Of a stretch of 64,000 nt of DNA, positions 33,701 to 45,950 are shown piece by piece; the stretch's first letter is position 1; each line of letters begins with the position of its first letter. Made by a program: the position numbers and the translations under genes. This DNA comes from Sthenelais limicola (Eukaryota; Annelida; Polychaeta; Phyllodocida; Sigalionidae). The stretch is taken from the NCBI GenBank assembly GCA_942159475.1, contig OW804100.1, positions 9,068,127 through 9,132,126 on the forward strand. The letters run 5' to 3'. The notes under the pieces are model-generated. The model did no database searches. It saw only the letters and a list, made by a program, of their open reading frames with translations, and had not been told where the DNA came from.

Positions 33701-35388
33701 ATAAGGATCGGAGGTGCTCAAAAGCACGCCATATGTATATCCTTATGTTAACGCTATCTCATGCAACACCCGCAAACAATATAAAGGTATCTCAGGCCCC
33801 AGGATAGGGATGGAGATCACATTCATCGACCCCGACATCTTTTTAACTAAGTTAACGATCATACACTTTGTGGGACTCATACCGATGAACCCAACTCATT
33901 TTTATTTCTCATTTGTTCACGTCACTGGTGCAGTAAATTTGGGAATAAACACCGCGTTTTGCTAGAGTAAAGAATGTTCGATTTTGTGCGCTATTCCAAT
34001 GATAATCGGTGATACATTTAAGCCTCATATCTCCCATGAAATGTGGATTCTTTAATCGAAACGAGGGGTTTTATATGAATAAAAAATATGACTTGTTATG
34101 ATAAGCCATCTGTTAAATGACTCCGATATGTTATTATAGTGTTTGATCTTTTCTAGGATTTTTTTTAAAAATTTAGATGTCTTTCTATTTCGATACCTAT
34201 ATAGGTATTTATAAGATTCAACTGATTCAAGTTGTTGACGTATAAGGGCCGGGGCGTGGCTAAACCGTTACTAAGGATACATGGGTGCATCATATGAATG
34301 TATTTCTCCTACACACAAAGGGGGGGATTCCTTCATGTGTCGCATGGCAGAAATTTCTGTCTTATCCAATGGATGGGAGAAAACACGTTTTTTGTATTTA
34401 TTTACATTAGAGGACTGTATTTGTGGCCCACTTCAAGTAAAGTAAGCAAATGGAATTACTAGTAGTAAGTGACTTAGTGATATTTGAAAGAGTGGTTCTA
34501 CCGTGCACTAAATATGGGACAGATTAAAAGAATTAAATATTGTATTTGATTTGGAGCTGTGAATATATATATAACAACTTTTATTCAATAGACATGTACA
34601 TCAATATAATGTATTATCGAATGGGGAAACGGTCCCTCTCAGAGTCGCAGTGCGTTACAGTGAGTTCTTCCACGGGGTCCCTTAAAACAATGATATTATA
34701 ATGTGGTACAAGTGAGTGAATGAAAAATACAAGTTAGTTCGAGAAGTTTCGCAATTAGCGATTTGCTGTAAATACATTGAGTGATTAAAGTTTACAGTGC
34801 TCGATTTACTATAATTACATTGATTAAAACATGACTCAATTCAATTATAAATCTCCATTCAAAGATATACTTCTTCGAATATGAGAGAATTTAGGAATTT
34901 TATATAGAAACCCTTCTACTAGGGAGACTTGACATTTTCAATGTACATTTTCAAAGGGTACTAATTTTAACCTGAAGATATGGATACATTCTTCAAAATT
35001 CAAATAGCAGCTAACCAATTTACAGTAAGCTTACAGTAATATACAGCTTAACAGTCATGACAGCTAGATCTGTTAACAATCAACTATATAATAGAAATCT
35101 TTAAGACAATAAAATAAACTCCTTTGATATTAGGAGGAAACACTACAGTGAAGACTGTTTCAATCAGTTTTTCCATATTCCTGATTCGGTATAAATTAAA
35201 GTATGAATATTTTGTTGGGTTAGATACCGTTATATCGGTCTTTATATTCTCAGGACTTACAGACCTTTGATGATGACAACTTTATCAAGTTTCTATTTGC
35301 TACTACAGATTAAAGTAGCACTCTTGCTAAGAATTCATAATCACAATATGATTACCCACTTTCCCCCAAGTTTTTCCCTTTCCCCTTC
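30721..35388. other. Gene-free AT-rich stretch
   Basis: About 4.7 kb between the probable TRAM1 3' end and a reverse-transcriptase relic. Open frames of 60-85 codons occur on both strands, but none has flanking splice signals with a continuing frame or a family motif I recognise. No obvious tandem repeat or inverted repeat was found by eye. Confidence 0.4.
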
Positions 35389-35685
35389 TTATTTTGTAGG
35401 TGTATCATTGAAAAATGTATCAAAGTCTTGGTGATAAACATGCTTTAAATAATATCTGAACTCCTTAAATGGAACGATTTGTATATTGTCAGGTAGATTA
35501 TTCCACAACGTAGCCATTTTATAAAGATATGATTTTTTGAAAGTCTCGTTATTGGGAAGCGGGACCTTCAACTTCTTTCCGTAGGCTAGTCTTCTTAAAT
35601 TGACTCCTTTTCTTTCTACATAAGATTCGTTCAGTGATCTACTATGGGCCCTTTCCAATAACAACGTGTACACAGGCCGGGTCAA
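35389..35685 (-). mobile_element. 3' remnant of a non-LTR retrotransposon reverse transcriptase
   Basis: The minus-strand frame encodes about 98 residues with the layout of the C-terminus of non-LTR (Jockey/CR1/RTE-like) polymerases: KKSYLYKMATLWNNLP, then VPFKEFRYYLKH and a stop. No YADD catalytic core or endonuclease is present. This is a 5'-truncated relic. Confidence 0.75.
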
Positions 35686-35915
35686 TAAAAAGTAAAGCCT
35701 GGTTCCACTGATCCGCCTTACATATTATATACATGGCTTAGGTTCGAAGGAGAACAATGACTAATCTGGTTTAGGTCCTTGTATTGGACTTGGGGAAATA
35801 AATTCGATGGCAGATGACGGTGAAGATATAGGTTCAATAACTTGAATTACGAGGAGTAAATAGTATACCGGTATGAAAAATATTGTATTGTTTTTATGGG
35901 TAGAAAAGCCCTCAG

Positions 35916-36921
35916 CAGAGCCGGATCCAGAGGGTGGGGGGGGGGGGGGGGGGAGTCGGGGAGTTTGGAACCCATGGTGCCTTTTTGCCCTCCCCAAAAG
36001 TGCCCTTTTTGTCCGACCCAAATTGCCTTTTTGCCCGCCCCTAGCACCCTTTTGGTTACTTAGTGGTTTTGTGGACCCTGCCCTTTTTGCTATTATATTA
36101 AATAAATTACCGGTATTTCATGAGAATCGTACTGCATGCAAAACCCGATTTTAGGCTACCAAAACTGCATGAGAATCAAAATAATGTCCCTACCCCTGTC
36201 AGCTATCAATGATTAAAGTTCATTGATGGATCCATATATATTTCGTAAATTTTTAGAGAGACAAATGGCTTAAAACATGGGGTTCGGGTTTTTTTTATGG
36301 TTAAAATAATGTAAAAGAATCCTATCAAAAGATTCCTCATTATGTAAAATTATCCCCAACGGCAGAATTTACCTTATATTTTTTTAATTCATTCAATTTC
36401 TCAATTGGACATTACCACGAACCATCAATGTAATTTCGTGGCTCAATTCCAACTATGATAAAAACAATTACTATCAAAGATAGTTGGTTCTAGCTGGTCT
36501 TTTGATGGTAATATTCAACGTGTTCTATTTTGCAGCGTGGCTGTATGTCGACTGCCTTATAAATACAAAATTCCATCTACCGCATACCACAGGAACATGA
36601 CATTGTAAATATTTATCATTTTTGTCTTCATCTGTAATGTTGGTGAGTGGCCACATCTTACAACAATTCCAAAGGTAAAATATTGTTAAAGTACATACAC
36701 TAAAAATATATTTATCCACTCAAAATGCACCATTTAAGGAGCATATTTTTTCTTTTAAATTCCCGGGAGGAGAACCTCCCGGGCCCTCCTTATTATTTTT
36801 TTTTTGGGGGGGGGGGAGGGGGGGGGGAGGGGGGGGGGGGCAATCACAGAGTTTAATACAACAATGTGTCCGCACCTTAACACCCGGCCCCCTTCAATAA
36901 GAAATCTTGGATCGGCCCCTG
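35916..36921. mobile_element. Putative non-autonomous hAT-like DNA transposon, about 1 kb, with 5-bp target duplication
   Basis: The left end reads CAGAGCCGGATCCAG and the right end, reverse-complemented, reads CAGGGGCCGATCCAA: imperfect terminal inverted repeats of the CAG...CTG hAT style. The 5 bases immediately outside both ends are CTCAG (35911-35915 and 36922-36926), a plausible target-site duplication. There is no transposase frame. Internal G-tracts lie at about 35938-35954 and 36806-36840. Confidence 0.5.
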
Positions 36922-37331
36922 CTCAGCCTATATCTCAATACTATAGGCACCTGTCTAATGATTCCCCGGGTGGTGGCAGTAGTGACCCTAAAATATGGTG
37001 GATTTTCTTTTAAGATATCGTTTTTAAACAATGGAAATACTTGTTATTGTTGATGGGTTCGGCGATGGAATTGGAGTATGACCGACATTAATACATTATG
37101 AACATATAGATGTATCAAGGCTTGTGGTAGCGTGGATGCTTCTCGTCATTCATGCATATTTTATCACTTTCCGATACAATTCCATGGTGTGCCACCGAAT
37201 TGTTTGACATTCCATCATTCATTTCTTCATCAAGATAGAAACCCAAGTCAAACGATGATCCATCCATGGACAACGTTTTCATAGCCAATGGTTTCTTTTA
37301 AGAATCTTGGGGCGGGGTGGGTAGGTGGGTG

Positions 37332-37362
<31 letters not shown>

Positions 37363-39484
37363 CGGGTAGTGGGGGGAGGATATGTATACATTGTACATGC
37401 ATGCGCCCATTTTCCTTGGCCTCCAAAATCTGTTATACCAATAAATTGTACGGCACTAAAATATCCCACCATTAACGCGATCTTTTCATGAATCTCTGTT
37501 AACCTAGCTGTGCCATCCAGATACCCCTAACAGTATTGTAACTTTCGCTGTCCGGTAGACATGTTTTAACGTGTAATTTATGTGCATCAAATGCATGGCA
37601 TTCAAGGAAATCAATCATGCAGTGAATATTTATTTTATTTTATTTTCCTTTTTCGCATGGACAGCGGTTTTTACGAATAGCTACGAATGGATTCACTGGT
37701 TGATGTACATGATAACAGACATTGTCACAGAAATATTGAACAAGGGTTTGTACTTGTTTCTATACGTTTGCGACTCAAGGGTAAATTTAGATTATTGTTG
37801 AGCCACGATGTGCGGGCATAAAAATACTTGATTTCGCTGATTATAGAAATTTCAAGATATTGTTAGGGACCGAATCGCTTAAATTTATCGGCGTTTATTG
37901 GCTAATATTCTATAACGCATATATACGGTATAGTCCATATCCATGTAGATTCCACTCATTCTACTTCTATCTTTATTTGGGATTATTGATACAGGTTGGT
38001 GCCCCGTATTTGTTTGCGTTGCCGTCGGGGTGCGACGCGTTAGTGCACGTTGAGCACTGTACGGTTATATATGCTAATGTACTGGTGCATGCCGTCCAAT
38101 CACCATTATGCCACATTGCATGGACATGAACGCACCACTCGATCCTTCGCACTACCCAAATAACCTGTGGTTAAATCGGCACAACTTATCTGACACACTC
38201 AGACCAGGACTCTAATTACCGAGAGACCAAGGTGAGCTATATTTGTTTCCGTTTAAATCACCACAGATCGGTATTGTTGCAACATATATATAGAGAGAAA
38301 TCTTATAAACTTGACTAAACCGCGAATATTCTATGGATTAGAAAAACGGATTACTTTGGCCAGAGCATACATATACATATTATATGCATAACTATCGCTT
38401 TAGTGAACCAGCGTAAGTACACAGGACACACTTGCCACATACTTTAATTGCTCTTTGTTTCAGATTATTGCCATCAAAGTGTGTATTTCTATAATTGTTT
38501 GCCTATATATCTTTTAAATAATTGCACACGGATCGATACATTCGCAAGGCCGGGCTATACGCGCCAACGCTAAATTGCATATTATGATGAAACGAAACCG
38601 ATCGAATGGAGGTAATATAACTGGCAAAGACGTGTTGGAGAAACGCAGGACAAGTCATCCTTATTTACTTTATGCAGAGACTGATACAACTTGATCGCTC
38701 TAGAAGAAAAAAAAACCCAATGGGATGATATTTCGCTATCCGTCCATATCCAAATGATTTATTGTCTGCTTACACATTTCACTAAGTACATTATAATATG
38801 ATTTAATCAACTGCGATGCCCAATATTATCAACAATGATAAAACCTCCAAATATGATCAAATACTGCAGACACACATAGGCTACATAATGTGGACCACAC
38901 CTTATAACACCAAGCACGAGGAAATGAAAGATAAGGAGCTTGAACTTTGAACAGTCAGTGTGAACAGGTGATTTTGGAGAGCTTCTTTCGAGATACCAGA
39001 GTAGGGAGTTCCAGCTATCAAAGTTTCTGCCAATGGTATCCCCATTATATGAGCTAGATATTATTTGTTCGTTCAAACCTGTCTGGGTCAGCAGTGGTTT
39101 GTAGGCTTTGGGGAAACATGCCCCAAGTTCAGGCGAAATCTAGACCAAGTGCACAACCGGAGCACACCCACAAAATGTATTCCTTCATGTACGCAATGGG
39201 CGTGTGGGTGGGAATTTTCAATAAAGGAATCAAAAGGGAATAGGATCTAGGGAAAATTGATCCATACTTGGTGCTATATCAGTGCATGAGCACCGAAGAC
39301 TCATTGATAATGTATTTCAAATCGAGGGAGACATAAATATTATAATATACTAGGCTATCTATAGGTTAATTGGTACAAGGCCATATGTGAACTGCATGGC
39401 AGTCGCTATTATTAGAGGAATTCTGATCTGGGCCGGTTAACATTATTTAGGCCTAGGCCTAGTCCTCTTATTGAATACGGTACC
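36922..39484. other. Gene-free stretch with a G/GT tract
   Basis: Contains a G-rich run with short GT repeats at about 37310-37378 and otherwise AT-rich sequence. Short open frames on both strands show no domain or splice continuity. Nothing else could be supported. Confidence 0.35.
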
Positions 39485-40199
39485 GGTGTAACAGTTCTAA
39501 ATTACCCCCCTCATCTAATATACCCCCCGGTAATTTAGACCTTAGGTTTAAATGACCCCCTCTAGGTTCAAATTACCCCCCTTTGTTTCATTGATAATCT
39601 TACACCAACAATTCTAAAAGAACATATTGGGAGAGAAGGTCATATCTAATGCTTATGGGAAATAAATTAAAGATCACTTTAAGGGTCTAATAATGAAATT
39701 TATTGTAATTCTGTATTATAATCCATTTTTCTTTCTATTTATTTAAACTTAAAATATCATTGTAACTCAATGACTATGGGAGGATATTGCAAATAAAAAA
39801 ACAAAACAACTAAAATCTATTCAGTTCTGTCTATCAGGCCTGTACTGTATCTAGGTTTAATTTATTCATTATTACTTTTATTGTCATAATTAAAAGAATA
39901 AATGTTTCAATGGGGGTACATCAGTACTAGATTGGTAACACATACTGGGGGTATATTAGACCTAGGTTTAGTTTCCCCTTTCGGGGTACTTTGAACCTGG
40001 TGGGGGTACATTTGACCTAGGTCTAATATACCCCCGGGGGTACATTGAAACTGGAGGGGGTATATCCAACCTAGGTCTAAAGTACCCCCGGGGGTATATT
40101 GGACCTAGGTCAAATGTACCCCCGGTACATTAGACCTAGGTTAGTTATACCGGGGGGTACACCTGATGGGGGGTAGGCCTACATTAGACCTGCTACACC
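39485..40199. repeat. Foldback element built of GGGGGTA(C/T)ATTAGACCTAGGT-like units
   Basis: The left end GGTGTAACAGTTCTAA and the reverse complement of the right end GGTGTAGCAGGTCTAA are near-identical inverted repeats. The left arm carries CCCCC-type units and the right arm carries GGGGGTACATT/TAGACCTAGGT units in several degenerate copies. Transcripts or single strands would fold extensively. No coding capacity was seen. Confidence 0.6.
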
Positions 40200-40763
40200 C
40201 TGTACTAAACAATATACCGGTATTTAAAGATAAATGGTTCTTCAAGGAAGCTGCATGTGGTCGAGCTATTTTATTCAATTCAGGATGATTTTAAATGTTT
40301 TTATGACATAATCATATACCGTATCATATCAAATAAAAACTGAAATTCAAGGTAATCCGCGGCTAGAACTGTCACACGCAAATATAATAAACAGTTAGTG
40401 CAACATGGTAACCATATATGAAATGTCATGAAAATCTTTCAACTTTCAACTGTTTCCATGGTAATATACTTGAAATTCTCTGGATATTGGAATCGTGGTA
40501 TAGAGCTAGAGGAACTTGCTGAATTAAATGGAAGATGACTTGCTGTTCCAAGCGCTCATAGAGAACTGAGTTTATTATTCAATGTTTTACATAAGGTAAA
40601 GTGTCAATGTCATAAGGTACAAGTGTATATATAAGCCAATCAGGCAATAAATGTTATGTAATCATACATGAGCTAATACTATGCATAAAACATGCTTGAC
40701 AATGTCAATGGCAGGCTATAATTCCTCTGAGTCAAATTTTATAGCATTGTCATGAATCATTTT

Positions 40764-40806
40764 GGATCCATCAACGATCCTATAGCATATATAGGATCGT
40801 TAGATC
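40764..40806. repeat. Short perfect hairpin AACGATCCTATA-gcata-TATAGGATCGTT
   Basis: A 12-bp perfect stem with a 5-bp loop, extended by GGATC(C)/GATCC outside. No T-run or gene end nearby gives it a clear role. Confidence 0.5.
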
Positions 40807-40855
40807 CATGTTAAACAAAGGAAATTAAATTTGCGAACTGTTGGTACATTATATA

Positions 40856-41095
40856 GAGAGAATTGAAACGAGCCGGCAAATAATAAACAAATTATTGGAC
40901 TTGATTCGTCCACATAAGCACGATGCCGTATTGCAGGCGAGTTCCATTCTATATTTATCATATGGGCATAAAACTTGGTGCATAAAAGTGGCCGACTTGG
41001 TGACGAAGTAATTCATATAGTAACTTACGCATACTATATGAATATTTTTATAGCACCCCACTTATAGCACCTCTCATATGGAATGCGCATAATAA
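40856..41095. mobile_element. Second copy of the GGAACGAG/GTTCCATTC MITE plus flanking segment
   Basis: GAAACGAGCCGGCAAATAATA...GGCGAGTTCCATTCTATATTTA matches the copy at 27957. The downstream GCACCCCACTTATAGCACCTCTC at about 41052-41075 matches 28400-28425, so the repeat unit extends beyond the 100-bp core. An inverted copy of that downstream block (GAGAGGTGCAATAAGTGGGG) is at about 41283-41310. Confidence 0.55.
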
Positions 41096-41407
41096 TACAT
41101 TGAAGCTTTGTACTGTATTGACTGAATTGGCAAATTTTGTTAGATTGTGTAAATAAACTTAATCTCTGTCCCTTGTGCCATCTGCTCTGCCTCTTCCGGC
41201 TTGACTCTAACATGCAGTTTCTATTGCTGTGAATAGTAGGCCTAATATATATATTTATTACCGGTATATGCGCATTCCATTTGAGAGGTGCAATAAGTGG
41301 GGTGCAATAAAAATATTTTTATGGTAGGCCTATGTATAGAATAGAAAACGAATTGGGTTTTCTTTTAGATACTTTATGACGATTCAAAAATAAAGGTTTA
41401 TAGGCCT

Positions 41408-41873
41408 ATGTCAATACCGTATATACCCGTGTATAAGCCCCGGCTTATATTAATTTCAAATGGTGAATTGACCCGTCTTATATTCGGGGCCCGGCTTATA
41501 TTACCATATTGAAAGACCAGTATATTTAGCTGAAACTCATGTTTATTATTATCTTCCTTCATTACTCTGGTTTTCATGTTTTAAACCCCAATTTATTAAC
41601 AAAAAAACCTACCAGAATTGTTGAGAGTTCACAATCAACTGAGTTCTAGCCTATATTCAAACTATCATTCATGATCTACTAAAAGCTTGTTCTGGATGAT
41701 CTCTTCAGGCTAATTAGCGCTATTATGATGAGAGATGAGTAGATGATAGTACAGGCACCCAGCTTATAAATGGGGCCCGGCTTATTTTAACGTTAGGGCA
41801 TGCTGAACCCCCGGCTTATAAATGATCGAGGTGGGCTAATACACCGGGTCTGGCTTATACACGGTATTTGTCT
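41408..41873. mobile_element. Terminal-inverted-repeat element with GGCTTATA units
   Basis: The left end ACCGTATATACCCGTGTATAAGCC and the right end GGCTTATACACGGTAT are inverted copies. (C/G)CCCGGCTTAT(A/T) words recur at about 41445, 41500, 41775 and 41810. About 465 bp, with no transposase frame. Confidence 0.5.
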
Positions 41874-42625
41874 ATGCTATATATATAAGAATATTTTAAA
41901 TATTCGAGCATATAATAAATAGTGAATGGAACTCGGTAGGCCTTGTCACGACCACAAATCACACCTTTTTCAATTACATATGATTACATAATATTGTATA
42001 ACATTACTCAAGTTTCATTTGATTTCATATACATTTATTGCCTAACATTGTGCAACATTAATCAATGTCATTAATTACCCATCTCTCTATTCTGCATCAT
42101 TACTCATAATATATGTATGGTAATATCGCACCTACACGCAAGGGGGAGCCAGGGGTCAGACTGGTGTGACGTCACCACTGACCCACCCCCTCAGGTCACG
42201 GACAGTGAACCAATTAACACCACCTGATTGGTTGCCTTAATGAGGCACCTGCAAGGTGATTGGTTAAGGCCTGTCATTGGTTATTTACTCAAGAGATGTA
42301 AATGTGTACCACATGATTCCTTCCGATTGGAGGAATATGTAATTAATGCGCATGCGCAATGGGCTTCATGGTCAACTGACCAGCTGTATAAATTAAGCTG
42401 AATAAATGAGATTCATTAGTCTAGAAACGGGACTACGCTGTTACGTATTATTATTATTATTATTAATATTCATATAGGCTATCCTCTAGCCTGGCTTCGC
42501 CTGAACATAAGCCTACCTCTACTCTACCTGACTGATAGTATAGCAGTCATATCAGCCTACTAGTAATACGCAATCGAGTCCAATAAATATTTGATTATAC
42601 TAACACCTCGTTCCATTCTCTCTAG

Positions 42626-43475
42626 GCTAGGCCTATATCCACCTCCATCCATGGCCTCAACAAATTTAATTACAATGTAGTCTAATGCCCATATCGTGTA
42701 TAATTCATATGAAGATTCCCAGGTTGCCAATAGAATTATTATCTATTATTATAAATAGGACTATTATAATAGTTATTTGGAGGAACATTTGAATTTCCTA
42801 TTTCAAAGAGCAAAATTCATATTCTAATATTGTCCCAACAGGTGATAGATCGATCCCATGTAAACATTTGAACAGAACTAGAACTCTGTACACATTAGGC
42901 CTACAACAATCTAGAACAGATGACAATAGTGATGTTAAAGCGATAATTAATGCACCATCACCATGTGCACGGTAGTGCAGTGACGTTGTCAATATAATGA
43001 TGTCGCGCCACCTTGACGAAATGTGACCCCCGCGCTTTTTTGGAAAAAAAGCCAAAGGCTTATACGAAATCTAAGGTCCGTCACGCCGCCATTAAAGGTC
43101 GAACCTTACATCTAACGCTCCCCTACCTGCTGCCTTAAAACTCGACTTTTCATCATAGGTTGAACCTCTTAAAGTACTCTCAAAAGCTGGCTTGCAAAAA
43201 TTAGATACGAGTGTTATTGAAAACATTTTTGATTTGAGCGATAATTAAAAAGTTCTCGCTAACCGCGTACTTGAAGCGGAGCCGGAGAATTCAAAATGGC
43301 CGCCAAAACAGAAGGTTGATGGAAGAAAGAGCCACTGCGACTCTAAGCCAATCAGATCATCAGATACGATCACATGACCATGGGCACAATGACGTTATAT
43401 ACATGCATATATAGCGGCAGGTCGGGGAAGCCCTAGGCCTAGCTCTAACAGATAAACAAAGCTATAAACTCCGGG
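42626..43475. other. Gene-free stretch upstream of the 43.5 kb repeat
   Basis: Mostly AT-rich sequence with an 85-codon minus frame at 42798-43055 that shows no recognisable family. AAAATGGCCGCC occurs at about 43292-43303. No exon could be supported. Confidence 0.3.
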
Positions 43476-43785
43476 ATTATCATTTATTCCATTAAAAAGG
43501 TAACGAAATATATATTCTTTTGCTAAAATATTAATGTGTGCAGGTGTATTATGGCGTTGCCATAAAGACGCCTGCAGACCTCGTCAAAAACACCGAGTCC
43601 AGGCAACCCTCGTTTCAGTTTAGCCGGGTCCCCCGGCTCTGCAGTCGCCGAAACCATAATTTTAAAAGCTTTGATTATTCCTATCGATATAACAAATAGA
43701 GAGATATGACAATAATCTTACTAAACTAACCAGCCAAGCAGTTATCGTACACACGAATTCTCGCGCGGATACTCCCCTGGACGAC
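43476..43785 (+). repeat. Copy A of a ~310 bp dispersed repeat with a strongly conserved core
   Basis: It matches 61534-61838 from TTCCATTAAAAAGGTAACGA to TTCTCGC(A/G)CGGATACT. The core around 43619-43673, from GTTTAGCCGGGTCCCCCGGC to CATAATTTTAAAAGCTTTGA, is identical between copies, while the stretches around it differ patchily. No terminal inverted repeats and no poly-A tail were noticed. It lies about 0.9 kb upstream of the desaturase ATG. Confidence 0.75.
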
Positions 43786-44644
43786 GTTTCCCGCGCTATA
43801 GACTACGACGCCGTCCAGCCTGCGCGCTACGCTGCCTTTAGGGTCGCGCCTACCCTCCGTCGCCGTGGGACACGACTTATAAGTTATAGGATAATGCAGA
43901 TAGGGTTAATAGAGAGAACACATAAAACAGGTAAAGTGACAATAAGTTAACACTGTAGACTCATCTATGGCTGTATTGCAACGTATTATCTATGGTCACT
44001 GTAATTACTAATATTGAACGGGCAATGCCAATGCAATAACACGAACGGGTATATAGGCCTACAGCTACGTACACCTTTTGCTTTCTGTTTTCCATACCGG
44101 AGACTCGCGGAGTCTTTCAGTGATTGACTGAAATTTAGTAATATATTATATCTTGAAGGAAAGCAAACATCAACTTTATGAATGTTAATAATCTATAAAT
44201 TACAAAATTACGGTAGCGCTCACAAATGGGATTACAACAGAGAATATATAGGCCTACTAAGATCGAGACAGCTCCTAAATTAAATTTAGGTATTGTAAAT
44301 TGTATTCACGAAGGCGAAACCTGGCAGCTAATATATAACCAGGTTTTTATTCAAGAGTCATTTTTGGTCCAAAAGATAAAAATCATATTGCGCACCAAAT
44401 CAGGGATTCAGAGCGCAAGATCTAACTCTAGCCCCACTGCCTTCAGGGCTCGGGCTGCATTGACTACGGATTCACGGATCCATATATTTTGTCAACCAGC
44501 TATCAGGCAGAGAGACATTAGTATGTTTTTTCACATTACCCATAACAGGTTATAACAGCTAGTGCTGATATACTTACGGTACAAGAGTTTAACTATGACG
44601 TGCTGTGTCCTAAATTCTCTAAATTTTCATTGTTATATTTACAG

Positions 44645-44654
44645 GCAAACTAAG
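44645..44654 (+). promoter_or_regulatory. 5'-UTR splice acceptor that sets the desaturase start
   Basis: The polypyrimidine-rich TTTTCATTGTTATATTTACAG ends at 44644. The 10 bases that follow are 5' UTR, then ATG. This argues that the 31 in-frame codons upstream are intron. The first non-coding exon was not located. Confidence 0.6.
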
Positions 44655-45950
44655 ATGGGGCGAGGTGGAATAAGACATCGGAATGAAGATATCAAGAAGG
44701 TAACGAACAGTCATCTTCAACACGAGGAAAATGGAAATACTATCACGAAGCAAAAGCTAATTGCTATAGAAGGAAAATGGTATGATGTTACCGATTTCGT
44801 AAACATACATCCTGGAGGCCCTATCATTGAACACTTTGTAGGCAAGGATGCCACGACAATATTCAAAGCCAATGGACATAGCATGTCTCTTCTAAAGCAT
44901 AAGAAAGTGGTGGAAACTTACGACTACAAGTATCGCCATCCAGCAGACAAAGATTTTGAGGAATTGCAAAAGAAATTAGAAAAGAGTGGTTTCTTTGAGA
45001 CGGACTGGACATTCTACAAGCAGAAGCTCGTTTTCTCTGCAATATTACTAGCCATATGTTTCTGGTGTGTCATAGGATTTGAGCAATGGTACATGCATTA
45101 TTTAGGAGCAGTATTTCTGGAACTATTTTGGCAACAATGTGGGTTCTGCATGCATGATATCATGCACCATCAAATATTCAGGAATGCTAAGAAAGACAAG
45201 GCGGGAGGCGTTGTAATTGGCACCTTCTGTCTTGGAGTCAGTGCACATTGGTGGCAAGATGAGCATATTGTCCATCATGCTCTCACAAATACAGTGAATG
45301 CTGCCAAAAAATTCGCGGATCCTCAAATGTGGGAATCAGTTTGGGCTCAGAATGAAACTCTCTTCCCCCTCTACACCAATGTCTTCCAATATTTCTTCAT
45401 CAAAATACAACACATCACTTTTATTCCTTTTATCAGCTTCTTTGGCAGGGCAGTAATAGTTGTGGAGTCTTATGGAGCTGAGCGTAGAATTGAAGAATGG
45501 CTAGCCATTATAGGCCATTGGATCTGGATGTCATTCCTCCTTTCTTACCTTCCCACATGGCGTGAAGTTTTCATTTTCTACTTCATAGCTTCCTCATTAG
45601 AGGGAATGCTGCATTTCCAACTAGTATTGAGCCATTATTGCAAAATGTTCATGAAGGAAGATGAACTCTTGGACAAGTCATCATGGAACATTTTCCAAAT
45701 CAAATCAAACATGAACATTGAATGTCCAGTTTGGATGGACTGGTATTGGGGTGGTCTAAACTTCCACATAGAGCACCATCTTTACCCTAAAATGGCCCGG
45801 AACAAGCTCAGGGAAGCGAGCACTTACATCAAGGAGATATGTGATAAACATAGCATAGAGTACGACAGCATCGGGTTTTTGGCCGGTATGGCAAAAACAC
45901 TGAAACACTTGAAGAAGACGGGCGAACATTTCACATTTGATCCGCGATGA
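44655..45950 (+). CDS. Cytochrome-b5-domain fatty-acid desaturase (front-end-like), intronless coding region
   Basis: Probably introduces double bonds into fatty-acyl chains in the ER membrane, using its own cytochrome b5 domain as electron donor. The product is 431 residues. Cytochrome b5 heme motif HPGG is at 52-55, with H75 the likely second heme ligand. The desaturase histidine boxes are HDIMHH (167-172), HIVHH (204-208) and HIEHH (371-375). Hydrophobic segments flank the boxes. Front-end Delta-5/6 desaturases usually have Gln at the first place of box three; here it is His, as in soluble-b5-dependent or b5-related members, so substrate and regioselectivity cannot be named. The frame is open from 44562, but a clear acceptor (TATTTACAG) at 44644 and the context AAGATGG support the ATG at 44655 after a 5'-UTR intron. 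The first AATAAA downstream is at 47084. Confidence 0.93.
   Translation: MGRGGIRHRNEDIKKVTNSHLQHEENGNTITKQKLIAIEGKWYDVTDFVNIHPGGPIIEHFVGKDATTIFKANGHSMSLLKHKKVVETYDYKYRHPADKDFEELQKKLEKSGFFETDWTFYKQKLVFSAILLAICFWCVIGFEQWYMHYLGAVFLELFWQQCGFCMHDIMHHQIFRNAKKDKAGGVVIGTFCLGVSAHWWQDEHIVHHALTNTVNAAKKFADPQMWESVWAQNETLFPLYTNVFQYFFIKIQHITFIPFISFFGRAVIVVESYGAERRIEEWLAIIGHWIWMSFLLSYLPTWREVFIFYFIASSLEGMLHFQLVLSHYCKMFMKEDELLDKSSWNIFQIKSNMNIECPVWMDWYWGGLNFHIEHHLYPKMARNKLREASTYIKEICDKHSIEYDSIGFLAGMAKTLKHLKKTGEHFTFDPR

Noticed and set aside
42155..42465. Possible solo LTR (TGTGACGTCA start, TATAAA, AATAAA, transcribed-region-like end)
   Set aside because: Promoter and polyadenylation-like words are in a suggestive order, but no TG...CA boundary pair or target duplication could be found.
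44562..44654. 31-codon N-terminal extension of the desaturase
   Set aside because: A strong acceptor at 44644 lies inside it and the residues are unlike a cytochrome b5 N-terminus.
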